From: Dipteris shenzhenensis
Taxonomy: Eukaryota > Polypodiophyta > Polypodiopsida > Gleicheniales
DNA length: 64,000 nucleotides
Assembly (NCBI GenBank): GCA_047967505.1
Contig: CM106540.1
Reading direction: 5' to 3' (one strand)
How positions within the stretch are numbered: position 1 is the first letter of the stretch; the number at the start of each line of letters is the position of its first letter. Below the pieces are notes generated by a model. The model saw only the letters and a program-made list of their open reading frames with translations. It was not told the origin of the DNA and searched no databases. Position numbers and translations under genes: made by a program. Positions 12,455-23,589 of this stretch are shown one piece after another.

Positions 12455-13165
12455 AGGCTCATCATGTTGATTGGCTCCGTGAGACAAAGGCTAGTGGGCC
12501 TAGCAGGTAGTCCACCGTACTTGACCCATTGCCATGTGGGAAACATGTGAGTCCTCCAGACAATGGCCATCTTTGAAGACCATTATAGATGATCAAGTCA
12601 TGGACTTCCCCCAAATCATCTATGAAGTCAAGCAGACCCACCTGTCTGTCTCCTATCATGAATTGTAGTCTCCTAGAAGGAGGGTGTCTCCTTGTCTAGA
12701 GAACTCGGTGATGTCATCATGGTTCATCTCATATGGGTTGTGTCCCTCTATGGTTACCTCTCGTGAATAGGTAGACGTGTCTAGAGGAAAGTAGCATATT
12801 GCCATAAAGATTGGCTGGGCATCTAGGAGCTGAACTCGTATCCACATGTGTCATACATGCTCCTCTCGTGGTACCACAGATACGAGTGGTCTCCGGTGTG
12901 ATTTGAAGAGGACAACTACCCCCCCAAAGCCTTGCACTCCACTATCTCTCCTCAATTCCCTCTTATGAGCTGACTCCCATGTATATCCTATCACTTCGAG
13001 CAGCCCTCTCTCTAGGATCTCATGCATCGTAGTGTAAAAGATCATGTCCCTATCAATGTATGTTTCCAAGAAACCTCTCAGATCGAACCATAATGTGCCA
13101 TTACAATTCCATACTGCTATTTCAGTCCAGTGGGTGTACTCATCCCATGGGCTCGACACCATCAT
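12455..13165 (-). pseudogene. LINE A ORF2 endonuclease domain (relic)
   Basis: This is the apurinic-type endonuclease domain of a non-LTR retrotransposon. From 13165 down, the minus strand reads IAVWNCNGTLWFDLRGFLET (start of the fold), DMIFYTTMHE (the position of the catalytic Glu), YTWESAHKRELRRDSGVQGF and GGVVVLF. A second frame gives MWIRVQLLDAQPIFMAICYF, ending in LLLGDYNS, which corresponds to the GDFN motif. A third gives VHDLIIYNGLQRWPLSGGLT. Frames shift at 12850 and 12660, so it is inactive. The reverse transcriptase that should follow is absent. Confidence 0.85.
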
Positions 13166-13169
13166 AATC

Positions 13170-14335
13170 CCTCTTTCTTCTCTTCCTAATCTTCCTTGTC
13201 TCCTCTATCTCTGATGATCACTCTACCATCTCTGTATGCTGCCCATTTCCCTGCTTCTCTTGCTGCCATTACTTGTACCATGCCTGCTCTTGTTGTAGGA
13301 GGGTGAGATCATCATCTAGATAGATTCTAGTCCCTTTTAGAGTTGCTCTTGTACTCATGAAAGTCTTCCTGTCCATGGCGGTCCTGAACTTTAGCACTAG
13401 TGACTTTGTAGGTGCTTTAGGTTTGCCTACCCTCTAGGCTATCTCGCATGTGAGGTTGATCCCCATTTTTGTGAGCAATACTTGGGCATTTGCCATTAGT
13501 GTGTCGCCCATTGGTAAACCCTTCACAAGGATATTTATTGCCTTGATGGCCCTTCTCTTTTCCTCCTCAAGTGCCTCTTAGATAAATTCTTTCTTTGGGA
13601 CTGTTGTGCCCTTTTTTACCACATCCTTCCATTCCAACATCTTGGCTTCCCCTTTGCTGATTTGTTGCTTAAGTTCAACGTGTGTTCCTTGCATTGTTTC
13701 TTACATGGCTACAATCTCCTTCTTGAGAGTGGCATTCTTTGTTTTTAGCCCTTCCATTGCTTTGCAGGTTCCTGTCAGGGTCACTTTCATATCTCTCATT
13801 TGTTGTACTTCAATATCCAATGCATTTACTCTATCTTAGAGCTTGTCTTTTTCAAATATCCATTCAGCCTTTTCCTTTTTCCATTCCTCTTTTTTGGTCT
13901 TTTCTTTTCTCCAATCCTCTTGCATTTTCCCTTCATGTTTTTCTACCTCAGCTAGTGTCTTGTCTACATATGTCTTCTCCGCAAGGAGGGCTACATTTGT
14001 AGAAGTTGTCAATTTTGTCAATCAAAGTAAGACATATATTTTGGAGGTTGGTGAGGACACTAGATGTAGTCATTGTCCCTGTTGTGTAAGCTATCATGGC
14101 ATTTTCAAGCGCTTGTTTCCCTCGAATATCCTCTACACAGGCTCATGTAGGCATTGTGCAAAAACCTTATTTTATCCCTGTTTATTGCAAAAGTACAAAA
14201 GGACACAAATGAAGGTATTCCTCACATATTTATTGCCTCGAATGAGCTCCAGGCATGCTGGTAGCTCTTCCCCTATCTTCTTGGTCTATTCAATGTTATA
14301 TTGATGGTGGAGTCACTTCTTCTGCATTTTCTTGG
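13170..14335 (-). pseudogene. LINE A ORF1 protein (relic, coiled coil)
   Basis: Upstream of the endonuclease on the minus strand is a long decayed ORF1. Its C-terminal end reads VMAAREAGKWAAYRDGRVII, the basic C-terminal domain seen in L1-type ORF1 proteins, and stops at a TAG near 13188. The N-terminal part contains TNVALLAEKTYVDKTLAEVE followed by a lysine/glutamate-rich heptad region (13836-14021), a coiled coil like the trimerisation helix of L1 ORF1p. ORF2 appears to begin at an ATG near 13165 in another frame. Several stops and shifts interrupt ORF1. Confidence 0.6.
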
Positions 14336-14814
14336 TTTGAAATTGTCTTTTCTTGATTCTTTGCAAGCTAGGAGCTTGTTAGAATAGAGAGGGGTGTTGG
14401 AGTTGAGATATAGAGGCTAAGAGTGGCCTCTTGGACTGATGATGGGCCTAGAGCAACCCACCAGGGCTAGAAGGCTAGCTATAAAGGGCCTAGGTTTCCT
14501 TGCAGTCTGTACAAATGGCATAGCAAGTTGCAGAGGTGGTCTCGTAGGTGGCGGGAGTGGCGTAGATGGAGGAGGGACTGTTGTGGGTTTCCTAGAGACC
14601 CGTTGGCATGGTACAGCGATGCAACAGCACATGAGGGTGTAGGACAACATGTAGAGGTGGAAGGGTAGCACACGGAGGTGGGAGAGTAGGCGTAATAGCA
14701 CGGCGACCTGATGATAGTCCACGCGGGGGCTAGAGGCAGGACGCTAGTGTATGACAGGGGGCTTAGAAGGTTGGTGGGGGGTGCAGGGAGGGAGGGGGCT
14801 AAGAGAGGGAGACA
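14336..14814. other. GC-rich spacer without supported gene
   Basis: Open frames exist on both strands (for example 14417-14844 on the minus strand) but they are serine/proline/leucine-rich translations of a GC-rich stretch and carry no domain. The right end contacts the (GAAA)n tail of the LINE fragment at 14815. Confidence 0.3.
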
Positions 14815-15740
14815 GAAAAGAAAGAAAGAAAGAAATATTAGCATCCGTAGGAGGCCTCGTGGACCTATGGGACAAAGTATGGAAACAAGTAACTCATACA
14901 GACCACTACAGGCCAGGACAAATGGCTCGCTAAGGCCCTTGCTGAGTACTAAAATGCTATACTAGTACAAAATAGCCAAAAAAGTAACAAATAGCATGAG
15001 GGTGGCATGAAAATATTAAGTGCTCAGAGCTAGAGTCCCAAGTGCATGAACCGACTTCACATATCTAGGCTCCATGGTGGCTCTCTGATGGTAACAAAAT
15101 AGCATGAGGGTGGCATGAAAATATCAAGTGCTCAGAGCTAGAGTCCCAAGTGCATGAACGGGCTTCACATATCCAAGCTCCATGGTGGCTCTCTGATGAG
15201 ATGCAAAGAGCTCACGTATCTGCATCTGTCGAGATGTCTCCCATGGTAGTGGAGGGCATGGTCTCCTAGATCTCTAGAGCTGATGGACTATGTCAAGGGT
15301 GACTCCTCACCTCGGTCGATCTCCATTGAGGAGAGTTGAAATAGGTTGAACTTTGATCGTGTGTGCTCTGGTCACTTGTCGTGTCGTGTATGATCTCTGT
15401 GTCCCTCGTCCACCTAGTAGTGTTGTCTCGGCTCTCTCCACTGATCCATACATCTCTCATGTCGGCTAGCTCCTCCTCCTCTACCCCAAAATGCCATAGA
15501 GCTGAGTCAAATGCATAGAAATTCGTGACCTATCTCTACGCTCGGTCTACCTCAGTGCCCTATGGTGCGTTGGTCCCATCCTACTGCTCTCTTATATGTC
15601 GTAGTAATGTCTCTCTATGTCGTGGCATCTCCATCAGGTAGAGCCCAATACAAACCTAGTCCTGGAAGTGGATCAGCCGCCTATAAGAGTGGGCCAAAGT
15701 TGTGCCCCTCCTGAAAAAGGCAGTTGTAGCGCCCTCGCAT
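14815..15740 (-). mobile_element. LINE family A, 5'-truncated 3' fragment
   Basis: The left end is an A/G tail, AAGAAAGAAAGAAA, followed by the 3'-terminal hairpin region in a variant form (AGGCCTCGTGGACCTATGGG). Further right, to about 15740, the minus strand matches the C-terminal ORF2 region of other LINE A copies (shared phrase CTGGAAGTGGATCAGCC with 11330). The copy is therefore in minus orientation and truncated at its 5' end where it meets the microsatellite at 15742. Confidence 0.65.
14984..15198. repeat. 107-bp tandem duplication
   Basis: The block 14984-15090, starting GTAACAAATAGCATGAGGGT and ending GGCTCTCTGATG, is repeated at 15091-15198 with about six differences and one extra A. 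It lies in the 3' region of the LINE A fragment. Confidence 0.95.
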
Positions 15741-15741
15741 C

Positions 15742-15742
15742 T

Positions 15743-15792
<50 letters not shown>
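15742..15792. repeat. Microsatellite (GT)n-(GA)n
   Basis: About 12 GT units pass directly into about 13 GA units at the 5'-truncation point of the LINE A fragment. Confidence 0.98.
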
Positions 15793-16126
15793 ACTTTTTA
15801 TTTCTCTTGGGGATAGCTTGAGTGGGGAAAGGAAGAGTAATTGTTGGCCAAACTACTTGAAACTTGTCAAGTATTCGTCTTTTGTGTTGTTATGCAAACC
15901 ACCTCCTCTTTCAAAAGCATCTACCAAAATACTCTCTCATCTCCTCTCATTTTCTTTGTCGAGATACATTTTATTTTAAATCTTTGTACACATGGACACC
16001 CACTTGTCTTCTTCTTGGTATTCGCTTTCATGGTGCTCCATTCTATGTTGTTATATGCCCAAAAGTATGGCTACGTTTCTATTGCTTTCTCCTTTATGGG
16101 ATTCCCTGGCTCACTAACCCCCATTG
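15793..16126. other. No supported gene
   Basis: Three overlapping open frames are shadows of one another and carry no motif. Nothing else is apparent before the foldback element begins. Confidence 0.3.
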
Positions 16127-16771
16127 ATTAGGAAAAGACGGAGCTCATTTTGGGGCCTTTTAGGTTAGACAAAAAATAGAGATCCTCCAATGAGAGAGAG
16201 GCCAACATTACGTTGGAAATACTTTTCTTTTTTTTTTAAATAGACTTTCTCTCTCTAGAGACGCTTGACAGACTGACATTTTAAAGTTCTTGCTATTGTT
16301 TTCTAGTGTGTCATAAATTCTACACCAAATCCCAAAACAAATAAACTGACATTGTGAAGTTCCCACTTGAGCATTTTTTAGTGTATCATAAATGTCTTCC
16401 CGAAAAGGTCAAAATGACCAAAACAAGTGCTTGTTTTGGTCATTCTGGCTCTTGCAGGAGGCCAAATTTAGTGATTCAAAAGTCATTTTGGGGGTTTTGC
16501 CTGCTCCGGACACAATGGTGATGCCAAAACCACGAAATTCTGCACCAAAACACTAAAAAATCATTTGGGCCTTAGTACTTATGACACAAAAACGCTCTAG
16601 CGGGAACTTCAAAATGTCAATTTATTTGTTTCGTGATTTATATCTCCAATTGAATGCTCGACCATATAGATTTTTTCTTCTCACTCTAGAAATCTTTAAT
16701 TTTAAGCCAAGAAAATTAGAAAATCATGAATTTCTTACAGGGCCCCAAAATGAGCTCCGCTTTTTCCTAAT
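16127..16771. mobile_element. Foldback / MITE-like DNA element
   Basis: The terminal 30 bases at 16128-16157 (TTAGGAAAAGACGGAGCTCA...) and 16741-16770 are inverted repeats matching at 28 of 30 positions. A second, inner inverted pair lies at 16337-16391 and 16575-16629, with arms containing AATAAACTGACATTGTGAAG against its near-complement. The centre carries a 15-bp perfect palindrome (16413-16427 and 16430-16444) separated by TG. With no transposase inside its 645 bp it is a non-autonomous element that could fold into a long hairpin. I could not identify an unambiguous target duplication, so the superfamily is open. Confidence 0.8.
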
Positions 16772-17076
16772 GTGGTAAATGCAACCTTCGGTAGAAGCAG
16801 AGTTGTCCAACTTCTTCATGGATATGGAAGTTGAATGGTGGAGCTACTTCACAAGGGAAGGGTTTTTTAACACTTCTCTTCCATGGAGGAAACCAAGATT
16901 GAGAGCTGCCTTCCGTGCAGGCACATTTAAGACATTTTTTATTTCTAATCAAGTGTGAGGATCTATTGTGTACTGTTTTCAACAAATTTTTCCTACTTTT
17001 AACAATTTTCCTTCAACAAGTTATGGAAACTACAGCCTATTTACATACGTTCAATCCATGTCTCTTCATTTCATAG

Positions 17077-17444
17077 ATCTCGAGTGTTGAATGTTAGTAA
17101 GTCAATCGAGAAGCGTTCCAAGCTGGCTAGTGAGGTAAGCAACTAGCTTTCGATAATATGTCTGATTTCTGTCGCAACATTTTAGTTTGCTGAACTTCTG
17201 AAAAGGAGCTGACATTATGCAAGTTTGGTTAACAACTGTTGTAGTTGGGTCTCATTTACGGATCTATCTGTGTATAATATCTTGTTCTGCCAGGAAGCGA
17301 GTGGCAACAGTTGAAAAGAAAAGAAGAGCTGAAAAAGGGATTGTATCAAAGGTTGCCAATGCCGTTGAAAAAGTGAAGTTGAGAGATGAGCCGCTCGTGA
17401 AGCCAATCATGGAAAATTCTCACCTTTTATTAAAGGAAGAATAA
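17077..17444 (+). CDS. Possible last two exons of an unrecognised gene
   Basis: Two stretches are arranged like exons. The first, 17077-17134, follows TTTCATAG and ends at GAG/GTAAGC; it reads SRVLNVSKSIEKRSKLASE. The second, 17298-17444, follows a pyrimidine-rich region ending CCAGGAAG and reads RVATVEKKRRAEKGIVSKVA, then a charged segment, ending LLLKEE and TAA. The frames join in phase if the acceptor is the second AG. The product would have a very basic helical C-terminus. I do not recognise it. Upstream, 16810-16930 also reads as plausible protein (WWSYFTREGFFNTSLPW) but its linkage is unclear. Confidence 0.3.
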
Positions 17445-17449
17445 AGGAA

Positions 17450-18282
17450 CAATATATGAAAGAGAAGTTTAGAATTTAGAACGGCTTTGAAATTCTACAT
17501 GTCCAAGGCTGATGCAAGAGACTCTATAAGGGGCTTGTCGAATTTGCTCATCCTTGTGTGGGAAAGAGAAGGAAAATGATTAAATGTTAAACCTTTGCAA
17601 CTACACAAAGTTTAATAATTGACAAGCACATGGCCACATATATATTGTTGCTATCCATAACTCATAGCCCAATGCTTGATGCTTGAATGATTTTAACTAC
17701 AAGTCCATCCTTCAAAGGTGGTGTCTACCTTATTATGGAATACAGTGATTTGGTCTTCGAGGAGATTCAATTTAGTGATGATGCAATTTTCCAACACATC
17801 TTTGCCATTTTGTTAGGAGAGCAAGTCATTATGGTTGGCTTGGTCATTACAAAATGGATGCTTCGTGCGACGAAAATTACAAAGAATGCCTGGTACAATC
17901 AAGGAAGGCTCTGTTCAATCTCTAGCAGGAAGGATAATTTTGCAATATTTTTCATGTGGATTTTTGAAAACTTCACAAGTTATGCTGGCTTTTTCTTGCT
18001 ACAGATCAATGCTCTTATGAGTTAAGTAAAATATTGTCTGTTGGACAAAAAATCAATGGGTCGGTGGCATAGATTAGTCACTATCCTTTGACTTTTAATT
18101 TCCTTGTTTGCTAGAATTTCTTCTTCTTAAACCTTTCTAAAGGAAGTGTCAATAATGAATTCTTCAAATTGATATAGCATCAAAGAGACTTGAAAGCAAT
18201 GTTTTGTTGCCCTTTCCAAGGTTTTGTAAATAGACTAAGGGTCAGGTTTTGGTCAGATATCCTTGGAGTATGAAGATCATGT
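17450..18282. other. No supported gene
   Basis: An open frame at 17687-18025 has ordinary composition (for example QVIMVGLVITKWMLRATK) but no motif, and no similar sequence elsewhere in the window. I make no call. Confidence 0.25.
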
Positions 18283-18349
18283 CTCTCAAGCCTGTGAGGC
18301 ATCCCGCAAATGTTGAGATAATTTTCTTTCTTTCTTTCTTTCTTTCAAG
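18283..18349 (+). mobile_element. LINE A-type 3' tail, plus strand
   Basis: GTCTCTCAAGCCTGTGAGGC followed by ATCCCGCAAATG, a short AT-rich link and (TTTC)n corresponds to the reverse complement of the LINE A 3' terminus at 14815-14880 (GTCCCATAGGTCCACGAGGC ... TTTCTTTC). It marks the end of a plus-strand copy, most of which is decayed or truncated. Confidence 0.5.
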
Positions 18350-19440
18350 GAGAGACTTAAGAGGCTTATGAGCCTTGTTGGTGGTCCCATGCAAAAAGAT
18401 TGCTATCATCATTGCATGCGTGAAATATTTTATTTATTGGACTCGGAAGAAACATTTTGGAATGTGAGAAAAGATGTTTCTCCTGACACTCTGTTGGTTG
18501 AATGTCAACATTGCTTCTGGTTTGCAAATATAAGATTCATGAGCCTTTTCCATTTTCATGTTTTACAAAACTTCAAAATCTTGTCATGATGGCCAGTCAC
18601 AACAAACAAGTGATGGTTTCCATTCTAGAATGATGTTAACCTTATTTCGATGATGCTATATGCATTGTGATAGGTAACAAGCTATGACAATCCTCCTGAT
18701 TTAATCGAGGCAAGGGCATTTTAAGCACAAGAGGTTGAGCTTGTGGATGCCACGCTTTGATTTCATGGTTTGTATATGATTTCATTTTACTACAACTATT
18801 GTTATGTGCTACTTGTGGCAGCAATTTTTTCTTGTAAATCTGATTGCCTTCTCAATAATGGAATTTGACGGAATTCTTGCATGTGTGAACTCACACTATG
18901 TGAAGGCCTCTAATATAAGCCTGCATGCTAGAAATAGTTAAGCTCATCATGGTCCTTACCTGTGTAAGCTCAATTCCATAGAAGGATTGATCCCAAGCCC
19001 TCAAAGACGCTATCATAGTATGAAACTCTTTCTCGTGAGTTTGTTGACTACACTATGTAGAATTGGGCGACCGCTTCTCAATTTTATTTGGCACTTTTGT
19101 CCTGATACAATAGCTCCTGCCAGATATCTGTTGGAGTTAGTATCTAGTTGAAGAAATACTTGTGGAGAAATGGTTTATCAGATTAATTATTATTTTACTT
19201 CAAAGTTTTCAACCCCTTTAAAAATTATTCCCAAATATCATGCCTATCGTCATGGCCGTAGCATGCTATTTCTTGTTCGTCTTGTAAGATTGTAAGCGGA
19301 TCAAAGATTAGGGCATCTGCAACATCATGTTAGCTTTGAGCTTCTTGAGAATCATCAAGATCCATCTCAATTCCATGAACATTGGCTTGTTTTGGCAGAC
19401 TCTTTTTTACTCATTAGAAATGTTCTCTACATCTATATCG
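18350..19440. other. No supported gene
   Basis: Short unrelated open frames only. The right part (19300-19440) may already belong to the minus-strand gag relic that follows. Confidence 0.3.
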
Positions 19441-19720
19441 CGTGCCCCACGTTAGTTCATCTAGCCATTCTTGTCCTTTCGACATTCTCTTCTATTGCGC
19501 CCTACCTTGCCACAATAATGATACGTCTCCTTTCTATATCCTCACAGAAGTGGCACATTGGGACTTGCCTTTGTCATTTAAGAGGCATCTGCATCCGCAT
19601 CTCCATTTTGTTGCTATCTTTACCTCCTCCAAACGGGAAATTTCCTATGGCCCTACCTTTTGCTACAAATCCATGCTGATTCTTATTTTCTTCTGCATCA
19701 AGTTTTCATTTTATCTTCCT
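19440..19720 (-). pseudogene. Retrotransposon gag relic with zinc knuckle
   Basis: On the minus strand, around 19535-19464, one frame reads YHYCGKVGRNRRECRKDKNG. This is a CCHC zinc knuckle of a Copia-type gag in which the first Cys and the His have mutated (C-x2-C-x4-H-x4-C expected; Y-H-Y-C and R seen). The flanking minus-strand reading upstream is protein-like but frameshifted. Assignment to LTR-retrotransposon gag is good; element limits are unknown. Confidence 0.5.
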
Positions 19721-19800
19721 TCTATGGAACATACCAATCAGCTCAAGAAATGCAAAAATAGCAAACTTAGTGGTCAAATAGAATCCATTTCAAGATTAAC

Positions 19801-20164
19801 ATGCATCACGCATGAGCATACAAAAATATGCATTGGTGTGCTCCTATCCATGCAAATGGTACCAATGGACATGATACTTTGCATGGGCCTTAAAATAGGT
19901 GATTTTAAGGGCCGTACAAAGTATCATGCCCATCGGGTACCATTTGCATGGGTAGGAAAATTTCACCATGCATCACGCATGAGCGTACAAAAACATGCAT
20001 CGGTGTGCTTCTACCCATGCAAATGGTAACTGATGGGCACGATACTTTGCACAGTACTTAAACTAGGTGATTTTAAGGCTTGTGCAAAGTATCATGCTCA
20101 TCGGGTACCATTTGCAAGGGAAGGAAAGCATATTTCCCAAATTTTCACAATGCATCACGCATGA
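19801..20164. repeat. Tandem hairpin-forming repeat
   Basis: Two tandem copies (19801-19967 and 19968-20149) plus the first 15 bases of a third begin with ATGCATCACGCATGA. Within each copy the two halves are inverted repeats of one another: CCATGCAAATGGTAC ... GATACTTTGCA ... TTAAAAT, then a five-base AGGTG loop, then ATTTTAAGG ... CAAAGTATCATG ... GGTACCATTTGCA. Each copy could thus form a hairpin with a stem of roughly 50 bp. The second copy is 15 bases longer and more diverged. Confidence 0.9.
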
Positions 20165-20169
20165 ATGGA

Positions 20170-21463
20170 TATGCAGTTCTCACATGCATAGACTTTAGCA
20201 TACAACACCTAAAAAGGTAAATTTATGCAAACAAGTTTCCAAGAAGAATCTTTTCAAAGAAAAAAGTCCTATCCTCACTCAACCTTTTTATAGATAAAAA
20301 ATGCCACAATGACCTACAATTTTAATCCTACCTTTATAGGTGGAATATTGTTTGTCAAACTTTTGACGCATCTTAAGCCTTAAAATACATGGACGTATGT
20401 GCATGTGTGTGCGTGTGTGCACACATGTGCATACACGCCAAGTATCATAGAGCTTCCACTTACATGTGATAGTTACAACTCCAATAAATCAAAATTTGGG
20501 ACATTCAAGTCACAACATTGAATGCCAAAGCTTAAACTAACACAACGTTATAGGTCGACAAGCTCCAATGGTAGTGCCTATCACCCATCAATGTCCGTAT
20601 CTACAATTACAGTTTATTAGGAAAAAGGCCCTACCCATTTTGGTATTTTGTGAAGAGCTTGATATGAGAGAAATGCATGGACATCAATTGATTTTGCCCT
20701 AGAAGCTTGAGCATTGTTTCAACTTGAAACGAGCTGATATGTACCAAATTACTAACAACAATTTAAGTCCCTGCTAGCTCTTTTGGAGACTCGTCATCTG
20801 CCTTTCACTTATTCTCACGAAGCTTTCTCAATCTACTTTGACCTGAACTGCGCTTCCCAAATGCTGTCAAAGCCTCATCAATTAACCTTGATAGCACAAA
20901 AAAATTAGTCAATAATTATTCAATAAGCAAAGTCTAGCATACGTTGCATTAATCTCTTGATTATATTTCAAACAAAAAAGTGGTGGATTTATCGCATCAA
21001 TCCATAAAAAGTGGCATCCTACAAGTACTTAGTCTACATGTAGTTGATAAATTCCCCTTCAACTTCAATATGATGCAATTGTCACACCTTGGAGGGATCT
21101 CTCATGTGCATCATTTCATTAGAAAACAAAATTTGCCACCCATCGATAAAATCAATGTGCCTTTCCTTGGTGTTTTCTTAATTCTCATCTAATAATTTAT
21201 TAATCAATTTTTCAAAAATAGGAGCATATCCCATAGTTAGAATCATGCCACTTTGCTCCATTCATTCTAATCTCTAAAGGCAAGGAAATTTTAATCTCTA
21301 TTGAAGACAAGGAAAAAGAAGTCCGCACAATGCTTTTATCAAACCTTCCCTACTTTAATTTTTAATGGAGGTAAAAGGTTTACAAGGCTCTATCAACGAA
21401 TCAGTCCATGGTGGTTAAGGTACACATGTCTTTTACAGGAAAGACACTTGAGACATGCTAACA
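20170..21463. other. No supported gene
   Basis: At 20395-20450 there is a mixed purine-pyrimidine (GT/AC) stretch around GTGTGCGTGTGTGCACACATG with partial palindromy. The frame 20980-21192 has no recognisable domain. Nothing else is supported. Confidence 0.3.
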
Positions 21464-21591
21464 TAAGGCGCGTTTTAGACACTTGCATGAAAAGATTTTA
21501 ATTGTATGTGCTGCCATAATCCCATCCATATGACTTGGGGACCTAAGGCGCATTTTAGACACTTGCATGAAAAGATTTTAATTGTATGTGC
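21464..21591. repeat. 48-bp direct repeat, two copies, 80-bp period
   Basis: TAAGGCGCGTTTTAGACACT through TTAATTGTATGTGC occurs at 21464-21511 and again at 21544-21591 with one difference (GCGC versus GCGCA). The 32 bases between them are unique. Confidence 0.9.
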
Positions 21592-21698
21592 GACCTGTAA
21601 ATGCTATTTCAACATGAGATTTTGCCTCCTTCATTGCCTTCCTCCTTCCTTGGTTCACCATCTTCCAGTCATACCACTATAATTAACCCCACAATGGC

Positions 21699-21900
21699 AT
21701 TGGGGTCAGGAAACAAGGAATGAAGTGCAACTACTGTGGTGAGGAATTTGTGAGCTCCATGACACCTTTTTTTCGCCATGCTTTCCACATGGCCTTCCAT
21801 AGTTTTGATCCTTCTCACATAAGGTTCCTTACCTCAAAGCACTGCTACCTCTTGAAAGATATTGCTTCCAATTTTGCATCCGGCTAGCCTTGTGTGTTTA
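21699..21900 (+). pseudogene. BED zinc-finger relic (hAT-type transposase N-terminus)
   Basis: The plus strand reads IGVRKQGMKCNYCGEEFVSS followed by MTPFFRHAFHMAFHS. The C-x2-C pair, the aromatic after it and the later histidines fit a BED-type zinc finger, which in plants usually forms the N-terminus of hAT transposases and of host proteins derived from them. The finger is imperfect and no catalytic domain follows within a readable frame, so it is a fragment. Confidence 0.45.
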
Positions 21901-21999
21901 AGAATTCTTCTAAGAAGGTAGGACCAACTCCTGCCACTATTAGTCACTATGTTAATTATTCACTTCCCCATGAACCTTGTAGCTGGGATCTCACTTGAC

Positions 22000-22829
22000 T
22001 TTAGCCATTTCAAGTGATTCTCATCCCCCCCAAAGGAAAGTTTTCTGGATATATCCCCATTTTGTTGTACAGGGGTAGAGATATACTTTTTTGTATTTAT
22101 AGGCTTTTATGACTTATTAATATAAGCCCTCAAGTTTCACCCAAAAAAAGAAACCACAACGTGAGAGCCAACAATGGATTGGAGCCCATGAATCGTAGAA
22201 GGGGCACGTGAGAATAAAGGTCAATGGCAAGTTAACACCCAACTCATGATTGAGGGGCTGTTGAAATGTGCAATCGTGAGGTGCAAAGCGTTTGAATGGG
22301 AAAGTAAGATAAATAGATGATATGTTTTTTTTGTTGGGATGCTTGATAAGAGGTAAAATAATTTGGTAGCCTCCTCAACCATGAATATTTTAGGGCTTTG
22401 TATAAAATTCCACTTCTATAATAATGCTAACTGAGGTGCCTCCATTTTTTCCCTTTGACTAATATTAGGAGTGAAAGAGCCACTCAAAGACATGTTAGCA
22501 AATTGCAATAGAATCTATTATAGAGTTCGATGCTCTTAGAATGTAATATAGCTCATCCTTTTCAAACAATAAAAGTATCTCTCTTGCTTAATGATTGTAA
22601 TGGTACATAGATGGGTGTTGGACTTGATGATTTTAATTCTGGATCAATGGATGTTGGACTTGGAAGCAGCCATGATTTGTTAAATCACCAAAGTCTTTGA
22701 TGGTTAGAGTGTTAATTTATCATGATGCTCTTAAATTATCAATAAACCTTCGCATTCTGCCATGTTGTCATTGAATCCTCCCCAATATTGGCTCTAATAA
22801 ATATAACTTCACCGGGTCTTTAATAACTA
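22000..22829. other. Possible retroelement tail then unexplained sequence
   Basis: Around 22060-22148 a stretch ending in a run of A (CACCCAAAAAAAG) resembles the 3' end of a non-LTR element in plus orientation, but no coding part can be read before it. 22150-22829 shows no gene. Confidence 0.3.
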
Positions 22830-23560
22830 GCTCCATTTCTTTGTGAATTGTGACCAGCACAATCAAACCATATCTTCCAAATGAAGGTAGCATCACCTCC
22901 AAGACAAACAATGTTATAAGGGGTCAGTTTTTACCAGTTATAAACCCTAAGGGTTTGATTTTGTCAAATTTGGTCTTCATTGGAACAAGGTCATCTCTAG
23001 AAGCTACACTTTGTTCCTCTCCTTACCTTCAATGATACGATATGGTCCTGTCCAAACATGGTTGAGGTTTTTGAGCAATATCTCATGCCTAGGGTCAAAT
23101 AATCTCTCATGCCTAGGGTCAAATAATAACACTAATTATCCTTTCTTAATACCTTCATACTTGGCGTTCTTGTTATGCTACAATGTTTGGTTTTTTTAAA
23201 GCAAGATGCACTTTGTTCCTTCCCTTACTTCAATGATACAATATAGTCCCATCCAAACCTGGTGATATTTTTTAATGAATAGTCATGTTTAGTATCCAAT
23301 TATAGCACTAACTGTCATTACTTAAAATCATAATGCATGGCCTTCTTGTCATGCTGCAATGTTTGGCTTTTATTTGCAACTCCTGATGAAATAGGATTTT
23401 GATCTACCATTCATCTAATTCATTCATTGTGATCAACCACCCTTGTAAAGACTCCTCCATTAGTAGATTATGTACATGTCAGAACCGAAGTGAAGAAATC
23501 TCATGTTTGTTTGATAGGCAAATAGGACACATTTTTGGCCATATAGCATTGCAAAGTGAT
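22830..23560 (-). pseudogene. Ty3/Gypsy integrase C-terminus (relic, duplicated)
   Basis: The minus strand reads LVLLFDPRHEILLKNLNHVW then TGPYRI, followed later by KPLRVYNW and KLTPYN. This is the GPY/F-type C-terminal module of Gypsy integrases (LVLLYD..H.....KL...W.GPY.V). Upstream on the minus strand (about 23560-23500) MLYGQKC matches the PFEMLYGRKC end of the integrase core. The C-terminal module occurs twice in tandem (about 23007-23197 and 23211-23370, the second reading FGWDYIVSLK), plus a 25-bp internal duplication at 23074-23125. It is dead and isolated. Confidence 0.65.
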
Positions 23561-23589
23561 CGTAACTAGTCACTTATAAACTCGTCCTG

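Noticed and set aside
14417-14844. Minus-strand Pro/Leu-rich ORFs of 100-121 codons
   Set aside because: No domain, GC-rich composition and overlapping open frames on both strands.
19392-20029. 195-codon plus-strand ORF
   Set aside because: Its first half is antisense to a gag zinc-knuckle relic and its second half is a translation of the tandem hairpin repeat.
20395-20450. GT/AC-rich palindromic stretch as a regulatory or Z-DNA site
   Set aside because: It could adopt Z-DNA, but nothing in its surroundings ties it to a gene.
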